In this document: positions 38,654-47,494 of the stretch, piece by piece
Numbering within the stretch: the stretch's first letter is position 1
Layout: each line of letters begins with the position of its first letter
From: Paracoccus caeni
GTDB taxonomy: Bacteria > Pseudomonadota > Alphaproteobacteria > Rhodobacterales > Rhodobacteraceae
Assembly: GCF_016629665.1 (NCBI RefSeq)
Contig: NZ_JAEPRQ010000001.1
Coordinates: forward strand, 372,001-436,000
DNA length: 64,000 nucleotides
Direction of reading: 5' to 3'
Notes under the pieces: generated by a model
Told to the model about the DNA's origin: nothing
The model's database searches: none
What the model saw: the letters and a program-made list of their open reading frames with translations, nothing else
Made by a program: the position numbers and the translations under genes

Positions 38654-39454
38654 TCACGCGTCGCGCAGGAAGCGGCGCAGGATGCGTTCCAGCTTGGCCG
38701 CGCCCAGCGGGGCCATCGCCTTGGTGTGATCGTGGCTGATCGATTCGTCGCTGAGACCCGCGCCCATATTGGTGATGACCGAGATCGCGGCGCAACGTAG
38801 GCCAAGGAAGCGGCCAAGGATGATCTCTGGCACCGTGGACATGCCGACCGCATCCGCGCCCAGCACCTTTGCCGCACGGATCTCGGCCGGGGTTTCGAAG
38901 CTGGGGCCGGAGAACCAGCAATAGACGCCCTCGGCCATGTCGATGCCCTCATCGGCTGCTGCCAGTGTCAGGGCGGCGCGCAACTCCGCGTCATGGGCAT
39001 CGGTCAGTGGCACGAAGCGGGCGTCGGTCTTTTCGCCGATCAGCGGGTTGGTGCCCGCGAAGGCGATGTGGTCGTTCAGCAGCATCAGCCCGCCCGGCGG
39101 AATGTCGGCCCGCAGCGAGCCTGCCGCATTGGTCAGCAGTAGCCGGTCGCAGCCCAGTTCCTTCAGCACTTCCAGCGGCAGGCGCATCACATCCGCCTTG
39201 CCGCTTTCATAGTAATGCGCCCGTCCGCCGAAGACGGCGACGCGGCGCCCCTCAAGCTCGCCGATGACCAGTTGCGGGACATGGCCCGAGACGCCTGCAT
39301 GGGGAAAGCCCGGCAGGTCGGAATAGGGGATCGCCGTGCCGTCCACCGTACCCGACAGGTGCCCAAGCCCCGAGCCGAGGATCAGGCCGAATTCGGGCGG
39401 CTCGTCGCCTGCCTGTTCGCGGATCAGGGCGGCGAGTTCAGCGCTCTTTGACAT
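38654..39454 (-). CDS. punA: Purine-nucleoside phosphorylase (trimeric PNP-I type)
   Basis: A 266-residue phosphorylase that splits purine nucleosides to base and (deoxy)ribose-1-phosphate. Motifs seen are GLILGSGLGHL (phosphate loop), FGGRAHYYE, LLTNAAGSL, and the base-binding stretch YCWFSGPSFETPAEIR with GADAVGMSTVPE. The start at 39454 (MSKSAEL) overlaps the upstream permease stop by 17 bases. As the last gene of an operon with a BMP-type nucleoside ABC importer, it fits breakdown of imported nucleosides. Confidence 0.93.
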   Translation of the reverse strand: MSKSAELAALIREQAGDEPPEFGLILGSGLGHLSGTVDGTAIPYSDLPGFPHAGVSGHVPQLVIGELEGRRVAVFGGRAHYYESGKADVMRLPLEVLKELGCDRLLLTNAAGSLRADIPPGGLMLLNDHIAFAGTNPLIGEKTDARFVPLTDAHDAELRAALTLAAADEGIDMAEGVYCWFSGPSFETPAEIRAAKVLGADAVGMSTVPEIILGRFLGLRCAAISVITNMGAGLSDESISHDHTKAMAPLGAAKLERILRRFLRDA

Positions 39455-40406
39455 AGGGTTCTCCGCCCGCGCGTGGCGGGATGGCGCGGCCGACAAAGCC
39501 CGCAAGGATGATGACGGTCAGGATATAGGGCAAAGCCGTCATGAAGATCGACGGGATGGTGATGATGCCCAGATCGAGGTTGGGATAGCGGTTGGCGATG
39601 GCCTCCAGCAGGCCGAAGAGGAAGGTTGCGCCAAGTGCGGTCCAGGGTCGCCATTTCGCAAAGATCAGCGCCGCCAATGCGATGAAGCCGCGACCGGCGG
39701 TCATTTCCTTGACGAAACCGGCAGAGAGGCCAGTGGCAAGGTAAGCCCCGGCAAGCCCGCAAAGGATGCCGCAGATCGCCACCGCGATGAAGCGCAGCCG
39801 GGTGACTGAGACGCCGGCGGTATCGACCGAGGCCGGGTTTTCGCCCACCGCGCGCAGGCGCAGGCCGAAGCGGGTGCGGAACAGCACCCACCATGTCAGC
39901 GGCACGCAGAGGAAGGCGATATAGACCAGCACCGTATGCCCCGAGATCACATTGGCATAGATTGGGCCGATAAAGGGCACGTCACGCAGCGCATTGGCGA
40001 AGGGCAGGGTGATTTCCCCGAAGCGGGCCGGTCCTTCCAGCGGCGGGGTTCGTCCGCCAAGGCCAAAGATTTTCTGGCCCAGCAATACTGTCAGCCCGGA
40101 TGCAAGGAAGTTGATCGCCACGCCAGAGATCAACTGATTGCCCCGGAAGGTGATCGAGGCAGCGCCGTGGATCAGCGACAGCGACAGCGAGCCGGCGACC
40201 CCTGCCAGCAGGCCCAGCCATGCGCTGCCGGTGGCATAGGCCACGGCGGCGGCGGTGAAGGCGGCCATCAGCATCTTGCCCTCAAGCCCGATGTCGAAGA
40301 CGCCTGCCCGCTCCGAATAAAGCCCGGCAAGGCAGGCCAGCAGCAACGGCGTCATCAGCCGCACCGCCGAGTCGAGGATTTGCAGGATTGTTGCGAAATC
40401 CATCAT
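39438..40406 (-). CDS. Nucleoside ABC transporter permease (YufQ/NupQ-like)
   Basis: A 322-residue membrane permease of the BPD_transp_2 family, similar to the second permease of BMP-linked systems. It has about nine hydrophobic segments and an N-terminal stretch RLMTPLLLACLAGLYSERAGVFDIGLEG, which is characteristic. GENPASVDTAGVSVTRLRF is the loop that contacts the ATPase. It is encoded immediately after a LysE-type gene (4-base overlap) and before pnp. The partner is the permease at 41041. Confidence 0.9.
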   Translation of the reverse strand: MMDFATILQILDSAVRLMTPLLLACLAGLYSERAGVFDIGLEGKMLMAAFTAAAVAYATGSAWLGLLAGVAGSLSLSLIHGAASITFRGNQLISGVAINFLASGLTVLLGQKIFGLGGRTPPLEGPARFGEITLPFANALRDVPFIGPIYANVISGHTVLVYIAFLCVPLTWWVLFRTRFGLRLRAVGENPASVDTAGVSVTRLRFIAVAICGILCGLAGAYLATGLSAGFVKEMTAGRGFIALAALIFAKWRPWTALGATFLFGLLEAIANRYPNLDLGIITIPSIFMTALPYILTVIILAGFVGRAIPPRAGGEPYVKER

Positions 40407-41044
40407 CTACGCTCCATCACGATGCGGAAGGCCATGTAGCCCAGAAAGACACCAAGGCATCCCTCGATCCAGCGGCGGGCGTGGTTATAGGCGCTGCGAA
40501 CCGGGCGGCTGGACAGAAGGACGGCATAGGCGCCGTGGCCGATGGCCGAAATGGTCGCGCCGCCGATTGCGAAGCTTAGCATCACCCAGAAGGGGGCTGC
40601 CTGTGCCGGGCCGATGCTGACGGCAGCCAGCCAGAACACCATCGCGCTGACATTCGTGACCTGCAACAGGTAGCCCATCAGAAACAGCCGCCGCATCGAG
40701 CGTTTGCGGATCGTGGTCACGCCCAGCTTTGGCGGGAACAGCGCCTTGCGACCGGCGCGATAGGCAAGCCATGCCAGATAGGCCGCGCCAAGATAACGCA
40801 GGACGGTGCCCGCCCATGCCGCGCGCTCAAGCAGCAGGCCAAGGCCAAGCGCCGTCCCAAGCCCAAGCGTTCCTGCGCCAAGCGCAATCCCTGCCGTCGT
40901 TGCAAGCGCTGCCGGTCGGCCTTGTTCGGCGCCGACGCCCAGCAGCAGGGCGACCGCCGGGCCGGGGGACAGAACGCCCACGATCAGGACCGCATAGGCG
41001 GCGAAAAAGCCGGGCAGATAGGGTGCGAGAGCGTCCACCGTCAC
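40403..41044 (-). CDS. LysE/RhtB family exporter
   Basis: A 213-residue inner-membrane exporter with about six membrane segments. Family signature: VLIVGVLSPGPAVALLLGVGAEQGRPAALATTAGIALG. Members export amino acids or small metabolites; the substrate here is unknown. It sits between the two permease genes of a nucleoside ABC importer and overlaps each by 4 bases, so it is part of that transcript. Its presence suggests that an exporter acts together with nucleoside uptake, for example for an overflow product, but this is inference. Confidence 0.88.
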   Translation of the reverse strand: MTVDALAPYLPGFFAAYAVLIVGVLSPGPAVALLLGVGAEQGRPAALATTAGIALGAGTLGLGTALGLGLLLERAAWAGTVLRYLGAAYLAWLAYRAGRKALFPPKLGVTTIRKRSMRRLFLMGYLLQVTNVSAMVFWLAAVSIGPAQAAPFWVMLSFAIGGATISAIGHGAYAVLLSSRPVRSAYNHARRWIEGCLGVFLGYMAFRIVMERR

Positions 41045-42138
41045 GGCCTCCCCGGTTTGCGGATGGCAAGGAACAGCCGCTCAAGCGGTATCCGCACCAT
41101 ATTGTCCAACGCCCCGGTGAACAGGATCACCAGCGCCTGAATGACGATGATCAACTCGCGCGGGATGGTGGTCCACAGCGCCAGCTCGCCGCCGCCTTGA
41201 TACAGAAAGCCGAATAGCAGGGCCGCCAGAAGCACGCCGACCGGGTGATTGCGGCCCATCAGCGCCACGGCGATGCCGATGAAGCCCGCCCCCTCGACTG
41301 CGTTGAGAAGCAGGCGTTCCGCCTCGCCCATGACGTTGTTGATTGCCATCAGCCCCGCCAGCCCGCCCGAGATCAGCATGGTGATGACCGTGATCTTGAC
41401 CGGGTTGATGCCCGCATAAAGCGCGCCGGGTTCGGATTTGCCAAGGACGCGGATCTCATAGCCAAGCCGTGTGCGCCAGATCAGCAGCCAGACGATCAGA
41501 CATGCGGCAAGTGCGACGAAGAAGGTGATGTTGGCGGGGGTGTTCTTGCCCCATTCGATCCCGAAGTTGAGCGCCATATCGCTGAGTTTCGGCAGATGCG
41601 TGCTTTCGGGAAAGCGGGCCGAGGCCGGGTCCATGCTGCCGACCGGGCGCAGCAGGTTCACCAGCACATAGTTCAGCACCGCAGCGGCGATGAAGTTGAA
41701 CATGATCGTGGTGATGACGATATGACTGCCGCGTTTCGCCTGCAGATAGGCCGGGATCAGCGCCCAAAGCGCCCCGAACAGCGCCGCGCCGACCATCGCC
41801 GCAGGTAGTGCCAGCAGCCAATGTGGCAGCGGCAGGTAAAGCAGCACCAGGGCGACGCCCAGACCGCCCATCGCCGCCTGACCCTCACCGCCGATATTGA
41901 ACAGGCCCGCGTGATAGGCGACCGATACCGCCAGTCCGGTGAAGATGAAATTAGTGGCGTAATACAGCGTGAAGCCCCAGCCATAGCTGGAGCCAAGCGC
42001 GCCATCGATCATCGTCGTCAGCGCCTCCCACGGGCTTTCACCGATGGCAAGGATGACAATGGCCGAGATCGCCATCGCCAGCAGCAATGAGATCAGTGGC
42101 GTCAGGATCACATCGGCCCATTTCGGCATCTTGTCCAT
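41041..42138 (-). CDS. Nucleoside ABC transporter permease (YufP/NupP-like)
   Basis: A 365-residue membrane permease with a long first part (KWADVILTPLISLLLAMAISAIVI) and the typical AYHAGLFNIGGEGQAAMGG segment. The ATPase-contact loop is LGKSEPGALYAGINPVKI. The start at 42138 (MDKMPKW) is the first good start; the frame runs further upstream to 42666 but passes through the structured repeats and is not coding there. It overlaps the LysE-type gene by 4 bases. Confidence 0.9.
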   Translation of the reverse strand: MDKMPKWADVILTPLISLLLAMAISAIVILAIGESPWEALTTMIDGALGSSYGWGFTLYYATNFIFTGLAVSVAYHAGLFNIGGEGQAAMGGLGVALVLLYLPLPHWLLALPAAMVGAALFGALWALIPAYLQAKRGSHIVITTIMFNFIAAAVLNYVLVNLLRPVGSMDPASARFPESTHLPKLSDMALNFGIEWGKNTPANITFFVALAACLIVWLLIWRTRLGYEIRVLGKSEPGALYAGINPVKITVITMLISGGLAGLMAINNVMGEAERLLLNAVEGAGFIGIAVALMGRNHPVGVLLAALLFGFLYQGGGELALWTTIPRELIIVIQALVILFTGALDNMVRIPLERLFLAIRKPGRP

Positions 42139-42186
42139 TATCGGGCTGCTCCTGTGATGCTGGCGGGCCTGTTGGTCGAAGGCAAG

Positions 42187-42356
42187 GCCCCGCCCGGAAT
42201 CAAGGTGCCAAAGGCACCATCGGGCAGTGACCAGCCGCCCCCCGGCTGGGCACTTTGGTAAGGTCTCGCGCGACAGCCAGTTCGGGAGAGATGGCACCAT
42301 AAAGTGCCCAACACCACCGTTGCTGTGCCTAACCGCGGCTGGTCGCTGCCCTTTGC
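42187..42356. repeat. Dispersed structured repeat, copy 2
   Basis: About 170 bp, first of two tandem copies between the ATPase and permease genes. Outer arms: GTGACCAGCCGC (42227-42238) and GCGGCTGGTCGC (42335-42346), 11 pairs plus one T-G. Inner arms: TGGGCACTTT (42247-42256) and AAAGTGCCCA (42301-42310), perfect. Left hairpin: GGTGCC/GGCACC (42204-42218). It shares the CGCCCGGAATCAAG, GGCACCATAAAG and GCTGCCCT blocks with copies 1 and 3. Compared with copy 1, arm changes are matched on both sides. Confidence 0.85.
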
Positions 42357-42379
42357 ACTTTCTTCGGTGAAGGTAGAGC

Positions 42380-42551
42380 GCCCGCCCGGAATCAAGGTGC
42401 CTGAAAGGCACCGCCGGGCAGTGCACAGCCGCCCCCCGGCTGGGCACTTTGGTGATGTTCCGCGATACAGTTGGGTAGGGGTGGTTGGCACCATAAAGCG
42501 CCCAACACGAGTGTTGCGGGTGCCCAACCGCGGCTGTGCGCTGCCCTCTGC
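42380..42551. repeat. Dispersed structured repeat, copy 3
   Basis: About 172 bp, the second tandem copy. Outer arms: GTGCACAGCCGC (42421-42432) and GCGGCTGTGCGC (42530-42541). Inner arms: TGGGCACTTT (42441-42450) and AAAGCGCCCA (42495-42504), one mismatch on the plus strand that is G-U on the minus strand. Left hairpin: GGTGCC/GGCACC (42396-42412). A small stem CAACAC/GTGTTG lies at 42503-42516. It ends about 27 bases before the ATPase stop codon. Confidence 0.85.
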
Positions 42552-42577
42552 TCTGGATTGCGAGGTTGCCGGAACGG

Positions 42578-44227
42578 TCATGCTGGCTCCTCGGGCAGTT
42601 CCTCGACATGCTTTGGACCCGGCGGGATGCCCGCGCTGTCCGGCGTGTTCTCGGTATCCACCACACCCGCCATCAGCAGGCCCAATTCGCCCGTCGTGGT
42701 CTGACCCGGCAGACGCTCACCCATGATCCGGCCGTCGAACATCACCGCGATGCGGTCCGACAGCGACAGGATCTCGTCCAGTTCGACACTGACCAGCAAC
42801 ACCGCCTTGCCCGCATCGCGCAGTTCCACGATCCGCTTGTGAATGAACTCGATGGCACCGATATCGACGCCGCGCGTCGGTTGGCCGATCAGCAGCAGAT
42901 CGGGGTTCCGCTCGATCTCGCGGGCCACGACGATCTTCTGTTGGTTCCCGCCCGAGAAATTCCGTGCCGCCAGATTGGTATTCCGAGGCCGCACATCGAA
43001 GCGCTCGAACTTGCCCTCGGCATCCTCGCGGATCGCCGCATGGTCCATCAGCAGGCCGCGATTATAGCGTGGATCGTGATGATAGCCGAAAGCCACGTTT
43101 TCCCAGGCGGCGAAGTCCATGATCAGGCCTTCGACCTGTCGATCCTCGGGGACATGGCCGATCCCGTTCTCGCGCCGCTCGGCAGCGTCGGCGCCGCGAC
43201 CCATCAACGGGATTTCCTTGCCGTTCACTTTCACCGTGCCGCTGATCTTGCTGCCGCTTTCGGGATAGCCGCCCAGAAGCTCCAGCAACTGCGTCTGGCC
43301 ATTGCCGGAGACCCCGGCGATGCCGACGATCTCTCCGGCGCGGATGTCGAAGCTGATGCCGCGCAGACGCTCGACGCCATCGGGATCGACCAGCTTTAGA
43401 TCGCGCACTTCAAGGATCGGCTGACCGGGCTGGGCCGCGCCCTTGGCAACGTTCAGCAGAACCTTGCGGCCGACCATCAGCTCGGCCAGTTCTTCGGGCG
43501 TTGTCTCGGCGGTCTTGACCGATGCCACCATCTCGCCCCGCCGCATGACCGAGACGTTGTCGGTGATCTCCATGATCTCGCGCAGCTTGTGGGTGATCAG
43601 GATGATCGTCTTGCCCTCATCGCGCAGCCCTTCGAGGATGCGGAACAGGTGGTCAGCCTCGGCCGGGGTCAAAACGCCGGTCGGTTCGTCAAGGATCAGG
43701 ATATCGGCTTGCCGATACAACGCCTTCAGGATTTCCACGCGCTGCTGGTGGCCTACGGACAATTCTTCGATGGTCTCGTCGGGATCGACGTTCAACTGAT
43801 ATTCGGCGGCCAGTTGCTTCAGCACGCCGCGCGCCTTGGCAAGCGAGGGGCGCAGCAGCGCGCCATCTTCAGCCCCAAGGATGATATTTTCCAGAACGGT
43901 GAAGTTCTGCACAAGCTTGAAATGCTGAAACACCATGCCGATGCCCGCGCGGATCGCGGTCTGGCTGTCGGTGATGGTGATCGGCTGGCCGTTGATCAAG
44001 ACTTCGCCGCTGTCAGGCTTGTAGAAGCCGTAGAGGATCGACATCAGCGTCGATTTCCCGGCGCCGTTTTCGCCGATAATGCCGTGGATCGTGCCCTTGG
44101 GCACCAGAAGGTCGATATCCTTGTTCGCCTGAACCGGACCGAAAGCCTTCGAGATCTTGCGCAACTCGATAGCGGCAGGGGCGGCCGAAGCCGGCCGCAC
44201 CCCTTTATCACCAGTGGTGGTCGCCAT
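42578..44227 (-). CDS. Nucleoside ABC transporter ATP-binding protein (tandem, YufO/NupO-like)
   Basis: A 549-residue ATPase with two ABC domains in one chain. The first has GENGAGKSTLMS, signature ELSVGHQQRVEILKALY and ILILDEPTG. The second has the divergent P-loop region GVSGNGQTQLLE (not a canonical Walker A), signature NFSGGNQQKIVVAREI and LLIGQPTRGVD. Such asymmetry is common in sugar/nucleoside ATPases, where only the first P-loop is canonical. It begins directly at the end of the BMP gene (no gap). The gap to the next gene is unusually long and holds two repeats. Confidence 0.92.
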   Translation of the reverse strand: MATTTGDKGVRPASAAPAAIELRKISKAFGPVQANKDIDLLVPKGTIHGIIGENGAGKSTLMSILYGFYKPDSGEVLINGQPITITDSQTAIRAGIGMVFQHFKLVQNFTVLENIILGAEDGALLRPSLAKARGVLKQLAAEYQLNVDPDETIEELSVGHQQRVEILKALYRQADILILDEPTGVLTPAEADHLFRILEGLRDEGKTIILITHKLREIMEITDNVSVMRRGEMVASVKTAETTPEELAELMVGRKVLLNVAKGAAQPGQPILEVRDLKLVDPDGVERLRGISFDIRAGEIVGIAGVSGNGQTQLLELLGGYPESGSKISGTVKVNGKEIPLMGRGADAAERRENGIGHVPEDRQVEGLIMDFAAWENVAFGYHHDPRYNRGLLMDHAAIREDAEGKFERFDVRPRNTNLAARNFSGGNQQKIVVAREIERNPDLLLIGQPTRGVDIGAIEFIHKRIVELRDAGKAVLLVSVELDEILSLSDRIAVMFDGRIMGERLPGQTTTGELGLLMAGVVDTENTPDSAGIPPGPKHVEELPEEPA

Positions 44228-45217
44228 TTACGAGGCCGGGCAGGTGTTGTCTGCCATGTAGTCGTGAACCGCGATCTCGCCCGAGGCGATCTTCGCCTTG
44301 GCATCGTCAATCGCCGCCTGAATTTCCGGCGTGACCAGCGACTGGTTCGCCTCGTCAACGGCCACGTCCACGCCACCAGCGGCAAGGTCCATGACCTTCA
44401 CGCCGGGCTCTAGGTCAGTGCCGGTGGTGAAGGCGTCGAAGACGGCATTGTCCACGCGCTTGACCATCGAGGTCAGCACCTTGCCCGGATGCAGGTGGTT
44501 CTGGTTGCTGTCCACGCCGATGGACAGGATCCCCTCATCCGCTGCCGCCTGCAACACACCGATGCCGGTGCCGCCAGCCGCAGCATAGATCACGTCAGCG
44601 CCCTGCGATTTCTGCGCACGGGCCAGCTCGCCGCCCTTCACCGGGTCGTTCCACGCGGCAGGCGTGGTGCCGGTATAGTTGATCAGCACGTTGCCGTCGG
44701 CCTTCACCGATTTGAAGCCCTGCGCGAAACCGCATTCGAATTTGTGGATCAGCGGGATGTCCATGCCGCCGATAAAGCCCACGGTGCCCGATTGCGACAC
44801 CATCGCCGCCATGATCCCGGCCAGATAGCTGCCCTGTTCTTCGGTGAAGACGATGGATTGGACGTTCGGCGCCTCTACCACCATGTCGATGATGGCGAAT
44901 TTCGTGTCGGGATAATCCGGCGCGATCTTGGTCAGCACGTCGCCAAAGGCAAAGCCGGTCATGACGATGGGATTGGCGCCAGTCTCGGCCAGACGGCGAA
45001 GCGCCTGTTCGCGCTGCGCCTCGGACTGCATTTCCAGTTCCTTATAGGTGCCGCCGGTTTCCTCGACCCAACGTTGCGCACCGTTAAAAGCGGCCTCGTT
45101 GAAGGATTTGTCGAACTTGCCGCCCAGATCATAGATCAGCGCCGGTTCGGCCATTGCAACACCCGAGGTCAGGGCGATCAGCGCCGAGCCTGCCAGAAGC
45201 GTTTTCATCAGGGACAT
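44228..45217 (-). CDS. BMP family nucleoside-binding protein
   Basis: A 329-residue substrate-binding protein of the BMP/PnrA family. The signal peptide (MSLMKTLLAGSALIALTSGVAMA) lacks a lipobox cysteine, so it is probably a soluble periplasmic protein rather than a lipoprotein. Family motifs: DLGGKFDKSFNEAAFNGAQRW (the nucleoside-binding FxxSFN region), MTGFAFGDVL and GFIGGMDIPLIHKFECGF. Relatives bind purine nucleosides; the linked PNP gene supports this. It is the first gene of the operon. The start at 45217 has AAGAGG six to seven bases upstream. Confidence 0.9.
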   Translation of the reverse strand: MSLMKTLLAGSALIALTSGVAMAEPALIYDLGGKFDKSFNEAAFNGAQRWVEETGGTYKELEMQSEAQREQALRRLAETGANPIVMTGFAFGDVLTKIAPDYPDTKFAIIDMVVEAPNVQSIVFTEEQGSYLAGIMAAMVSQSGTVGFIGGMDIPLIHKFECGFAQGFKSVKADGNVLINYTGTTPAAWNDPVKGGELARAQKSQGADVIYAAAGGTGIGVLQAAADEGILSIGVDSNQNHLHPGKVLTSMVKRVDNAVFDAFTTGTDLEPGVKVMDLAAGGVDVAVDEANQSLVTPEIQAAIDDAKAKIASGEIAVHDYMADNTCPAS

Positions 45218-45297
45218 AAGGAACCTCTTCCTGTTTGAGCCGGGCGATTCAGCGCGCCCGTTTGATGCGCCGATTAGGGCGCATCGCTTGGAAGTGG

Positions 45298-45717
45298 TCA
45301 ACCGCCTTCTTGGGGTGATGCCAAAGCCAGCCGCATGACAATCCCGTCCAGATCTGGCCCGTAATATCGGCGCCTTAGCCCGGCTTCCTGCCAGCCTGCG
45401 CCAAGATAAAGCGCCCGCGCCGGTGCATTATCCGCAGCCACCTCGAGAAAGGCCGACACAGCGCCGTTCTGGCGTGACGTAACGGCAAATTCCGCAGCCA
45501 ATTCGCGTCCCAGACCGGCGCGCCGTGCGCCTGGTGCAACCGCCAGCGTCAGCAACTCGGCCTCGTCGGCAATGACGCGGCCCAGCAGGAAAGCGTCATT
45601 CCGGGTCAGCAGGAACGCGCCGGGCGTCGCCAGCAGATCGCGGAATTCCGGGGCACTCCACGGGCGGGGAATGGTGAACGAGGCCGAATGGATCGCCGCC
45701 AGCGCTTCAGGCGTCAC
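45298..45717 (-). CDS. rimI: Ribosomal protein S18 alanine N-acetyltransferase
   Basis: A 139-residue GNAT-fold acetyltransferase. The acetyl-CoA loop VAPGARRAGLGRELAAEF is clear, and FLEVAADNAPARALYLGAGW follows as in RimI. It overlaps the tsaB stop by 4 bases, and the tsaB-rimI pairing is common and supports the assignment. Other GNAT functions cannot be fully excluded. Confidence 0.83.
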   Translation of the reverse strand: MTPEALAAIHSASFTIPRPWSAPEFRDLLATPGAFLLTRNDAFLLGRVIADEAELLTLAVAPGARRAGLGRELAAEFAVTSRQNGAVSAFLEVAADNAPARALYLGAGWQEAGLRRRYYGPDLDGIVMRLALASPQEGG

Positions 45718-46301
45718 GGCAGGATGACCGGAGCCGGGTCGCGCGAAGGTGCCGCATCGGCAGGGCGCAGATAGATCGGCGCGGGACGTGGCGCGGGCTG
45801 ATCCCGACGATCCAGCGCCAGTCTTGCGATGGCTTCAGCTATGAGGAACTGGGGCGCGGATGCGGGCGGACCGGGGGGCAAAGTCTCCTCGGTCGCCTGT
45901 TGCGGCAGAGTTTCAGAGCCGTCGAAATCCTGCCAGACGACTTGTCCGGCGCGCAATGGCAGCACGATCCGGCAGGGGCGGGGCAGGCCGAAGGCGGCGG
46001 CCTCGGTCGCGCTGATGCCGATGGCGGGGATGCCGAGAGACAGCGACAGACCACGGGCGGCGGCGACGGCGATGCGGATGCCGGTGAAGTTGCCGGGGCC
46101 GGTGCCGACGCCGATGACCGCAAGGTCGCGCCATGTCAGCCCGGCCTCGGCCAGCAGTTCTTCCAGCAGCGGGAACAGCCGTTCGGCCTGCCCCTTGGTC
46201 ATGTCCTCGACGCGGGCCGCAAGAACCCTGTCGCCGCATACCAAAGCGGCCGCGCAATGCGCGGCCGATGTGTCAAAGCCCAATGCGACGGGATCAGGCA
46301 A
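45714..46301 (-). CDS. tsaB: tRNA threonylcarbamoyladenosine biosynthesis protein TsaB
   Basis: A 195-residue ASKHA-fold protein needed for the t6A37 modification with TsaC, TsaD and TsaE. It starts with LGFDTSAAHCAAALV and has VGTGPGNFTGIRIAVAAARGLSL, the family hallmark. It lacks the metal-binding His motif of TsaD, as expected for this inactive paralogue. TsaD is encoded in the same window at 54427. It overlaps nfuA by 8 bases and rimI by 4. Confidence 0.92.
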   Translation of the reverse strand: MPDPVALGFDTSAAHCAAALVCGDRVLAARVEDMTKGQAERLFPLLEELLAEAGLTWRDLAVIGVGTGPGNFTGIRIAVAAARGLSLSLGIPAIGISATEAAAFGLPRPCRIVLPLRAGQVVWQDFDGSETLPQQATEETLPPGPPASAPQFLIAEAIARLALDRRDQPAPRPAPIYLRPADAAPSRDPAPVILP

Positions 46302-46854
46302 CCGGACGAACCTCGATCACTTCCGGGATATAATGGCGCAGCAGGTTCTCGATCCCCATCTTCAGCGTCAGGGTCGAGGACGGGCAGCCCGCACAGGCGC
46401 CCTGCATGTGCAGATAGACGATGCCGCGATCAAAGCCGTGGAAGGTGATGTCGCCACCATCCTGCGCCACGGCGGGGCGGACGCGGGTATCCAGCAGTTC
46501 CTTGATCTGCACAACGATCTCCGAATCGGGTCCGTCATGGTCGGCATGGCCTGCATTCTCGGCGACATCGCCTTCGATTGCGGGGGCACCCGACTGGAAA
46601 TGCTCCATGATCGCGCCCAAAACCGAAGGCTTCAGATGATCCCAGGGCACATCGTCGGTCTTGGTCACGGTGATGAAGTCGCGACCCAGAAACACCCCGG
46701 TCACATTCTCGACCGCAAAAATCCGCTGCGCTAAGGGCGAGCGTTTGGCGGCATCCGCATCGGGGAAATCCGCTGTCCCGTCCTGAAGAACGAGATCGCC
46801 CGGAAGAAACTTCAACGTGGCGGGATTCGGGGTGGTTTCGGTCTGAATGAACAT
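46294..46854 (-). CDS. nfuA: NifU-like Fe-S cluster carrier protein
   Basis: A 186-residue protein that holds and delivers 4Fe-4S clusters. The N-terminal Nfu domain (IQTETTPNPATLKFLPG, then FFAVENVTGVFLG-like) is followed by the C-terminal NifU domain with the cluster ligands in GACAGCPSS (CxxC). It is similar to the mitochondrial/alphaproteobacterial NFU1 type. It overlaps tsaB by 8 bases. Confidence 0.9.
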   Translation of the reverse strand: MFIQTETTPNPATLKFLPGDLVLQDGTADFPDADAAKRSPLAQRIFAVENVTGVFLGRDFITVTKTDDVPWDHLKPSVLGAIMEHFQSGAPAIEGDVAENAGHADHDGPDSEIVVQIKELLDTRVRPAVAQDGGDITFHGFDRGIVYLHMQGACAGCPSSTLTLKMGIENLLRHYIPEVIEVRPVA

Positions 46855-46929
46855 GGGCGCGCTCCTTGTGAGCCTGATATGGCGATGCGGGGGCCTTGGG
46901 TCAAGATTTGCTGCCCGGTTTAGACGGGC

Positions 46930-47385
46930 TCAGGTGATTGCCTCAAGCCGCTCTTTGGAAATATCCCCCGGAACGATGGTGATCGGGCAGGGCAGGCCGG
47001 CCGCGTCTCGTAAAAGCCGCGTCAGAACAGGGTTTTGCCGCGATTTGTCCGAGCTTAGCCCAATGGCGACGATCCCGATCTCGGGGTCTTCGTCCAGCAG
47101 ACGCAAAAGCTCTTCTGCGGGATCGCCCTCGCGGATCAGAAGTTCCGGCTCCACCTTGGGGCGGGTCCGCATCCATTTGGCGAAAACTTCGTAATGCGCC
47201 TCGATCCGTTCCTGCGCCTCGGCCCGCATGACATCGGCTACGCCGAAGCCGTGCTGAATCTCGGCCGCGGGAATCACCGCCAGTACAAGAACCGCGCCAT
47301 CCGAATTCGACGCCCGCATGGCGGCGAAGCGCATCGCGTTCAGACTTTCGTGGCTGTCATCAAGAAGCACCAGAAATTTGCGCAT
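46930..47385 (-). CDS. Universal stress protein (UspA family)
   Basis: A 151-residue single-domain Usp. It starts MRKFLVLLDDSHESLNAMRFAAMRAS and has a C-terminal region RLLRDAAGLPCPITIVPG. The ATP-binding loop GxxGxxxxxxxxGS(V) is weak (IGLSSDKSRQNP), so nucleotide binding is uncertain. The start at 47385 begins the fold; the frame extends to 47451 without conservation. It is divergent from the sugar transferase gene. Confidence 0.82.
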   Translation of the reverse strand: MRKFLVLLDDSHESLNAMRFAAMRASNSDGAVLVLAVIPAAEIQHGFGVADVMRAEAQERIEAHYEVFAKWMRTRPKVEPELLIREGDPAEELLRLLDEDPEIGIVAIGLSSDKSRQNPVLTRLLRDAAGLPCPITIVPGDISKERLEAIT

Positions 47386-47494
47386 TATGCGTTCTCGGCT
47401 GTTGTTGGAATGCGCGAACAGTGGCTTATATGCCATGGTCGCGCAAGTCATTCGGCAACTTCCCGCGCGGTGTGGTTTCCATGGTCAAGACGAT

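Noticed and set aside
42138-42581. Minus-strand frame of 147 codons with internally repeated peptide stretches
   Set aside because: It reads through structured repeat copies 2 and 3. The repeated peptides come from the DNA repeat, and the selected feature is base pairing, not codons. The similar frame at 23808-24080 is copy 1.
42139-42666. N-terminal extension of the permease gene at 41041
   Set aside because: The frame stays open through the repeats by chance; a proper membrane-protein start lies at 42138.
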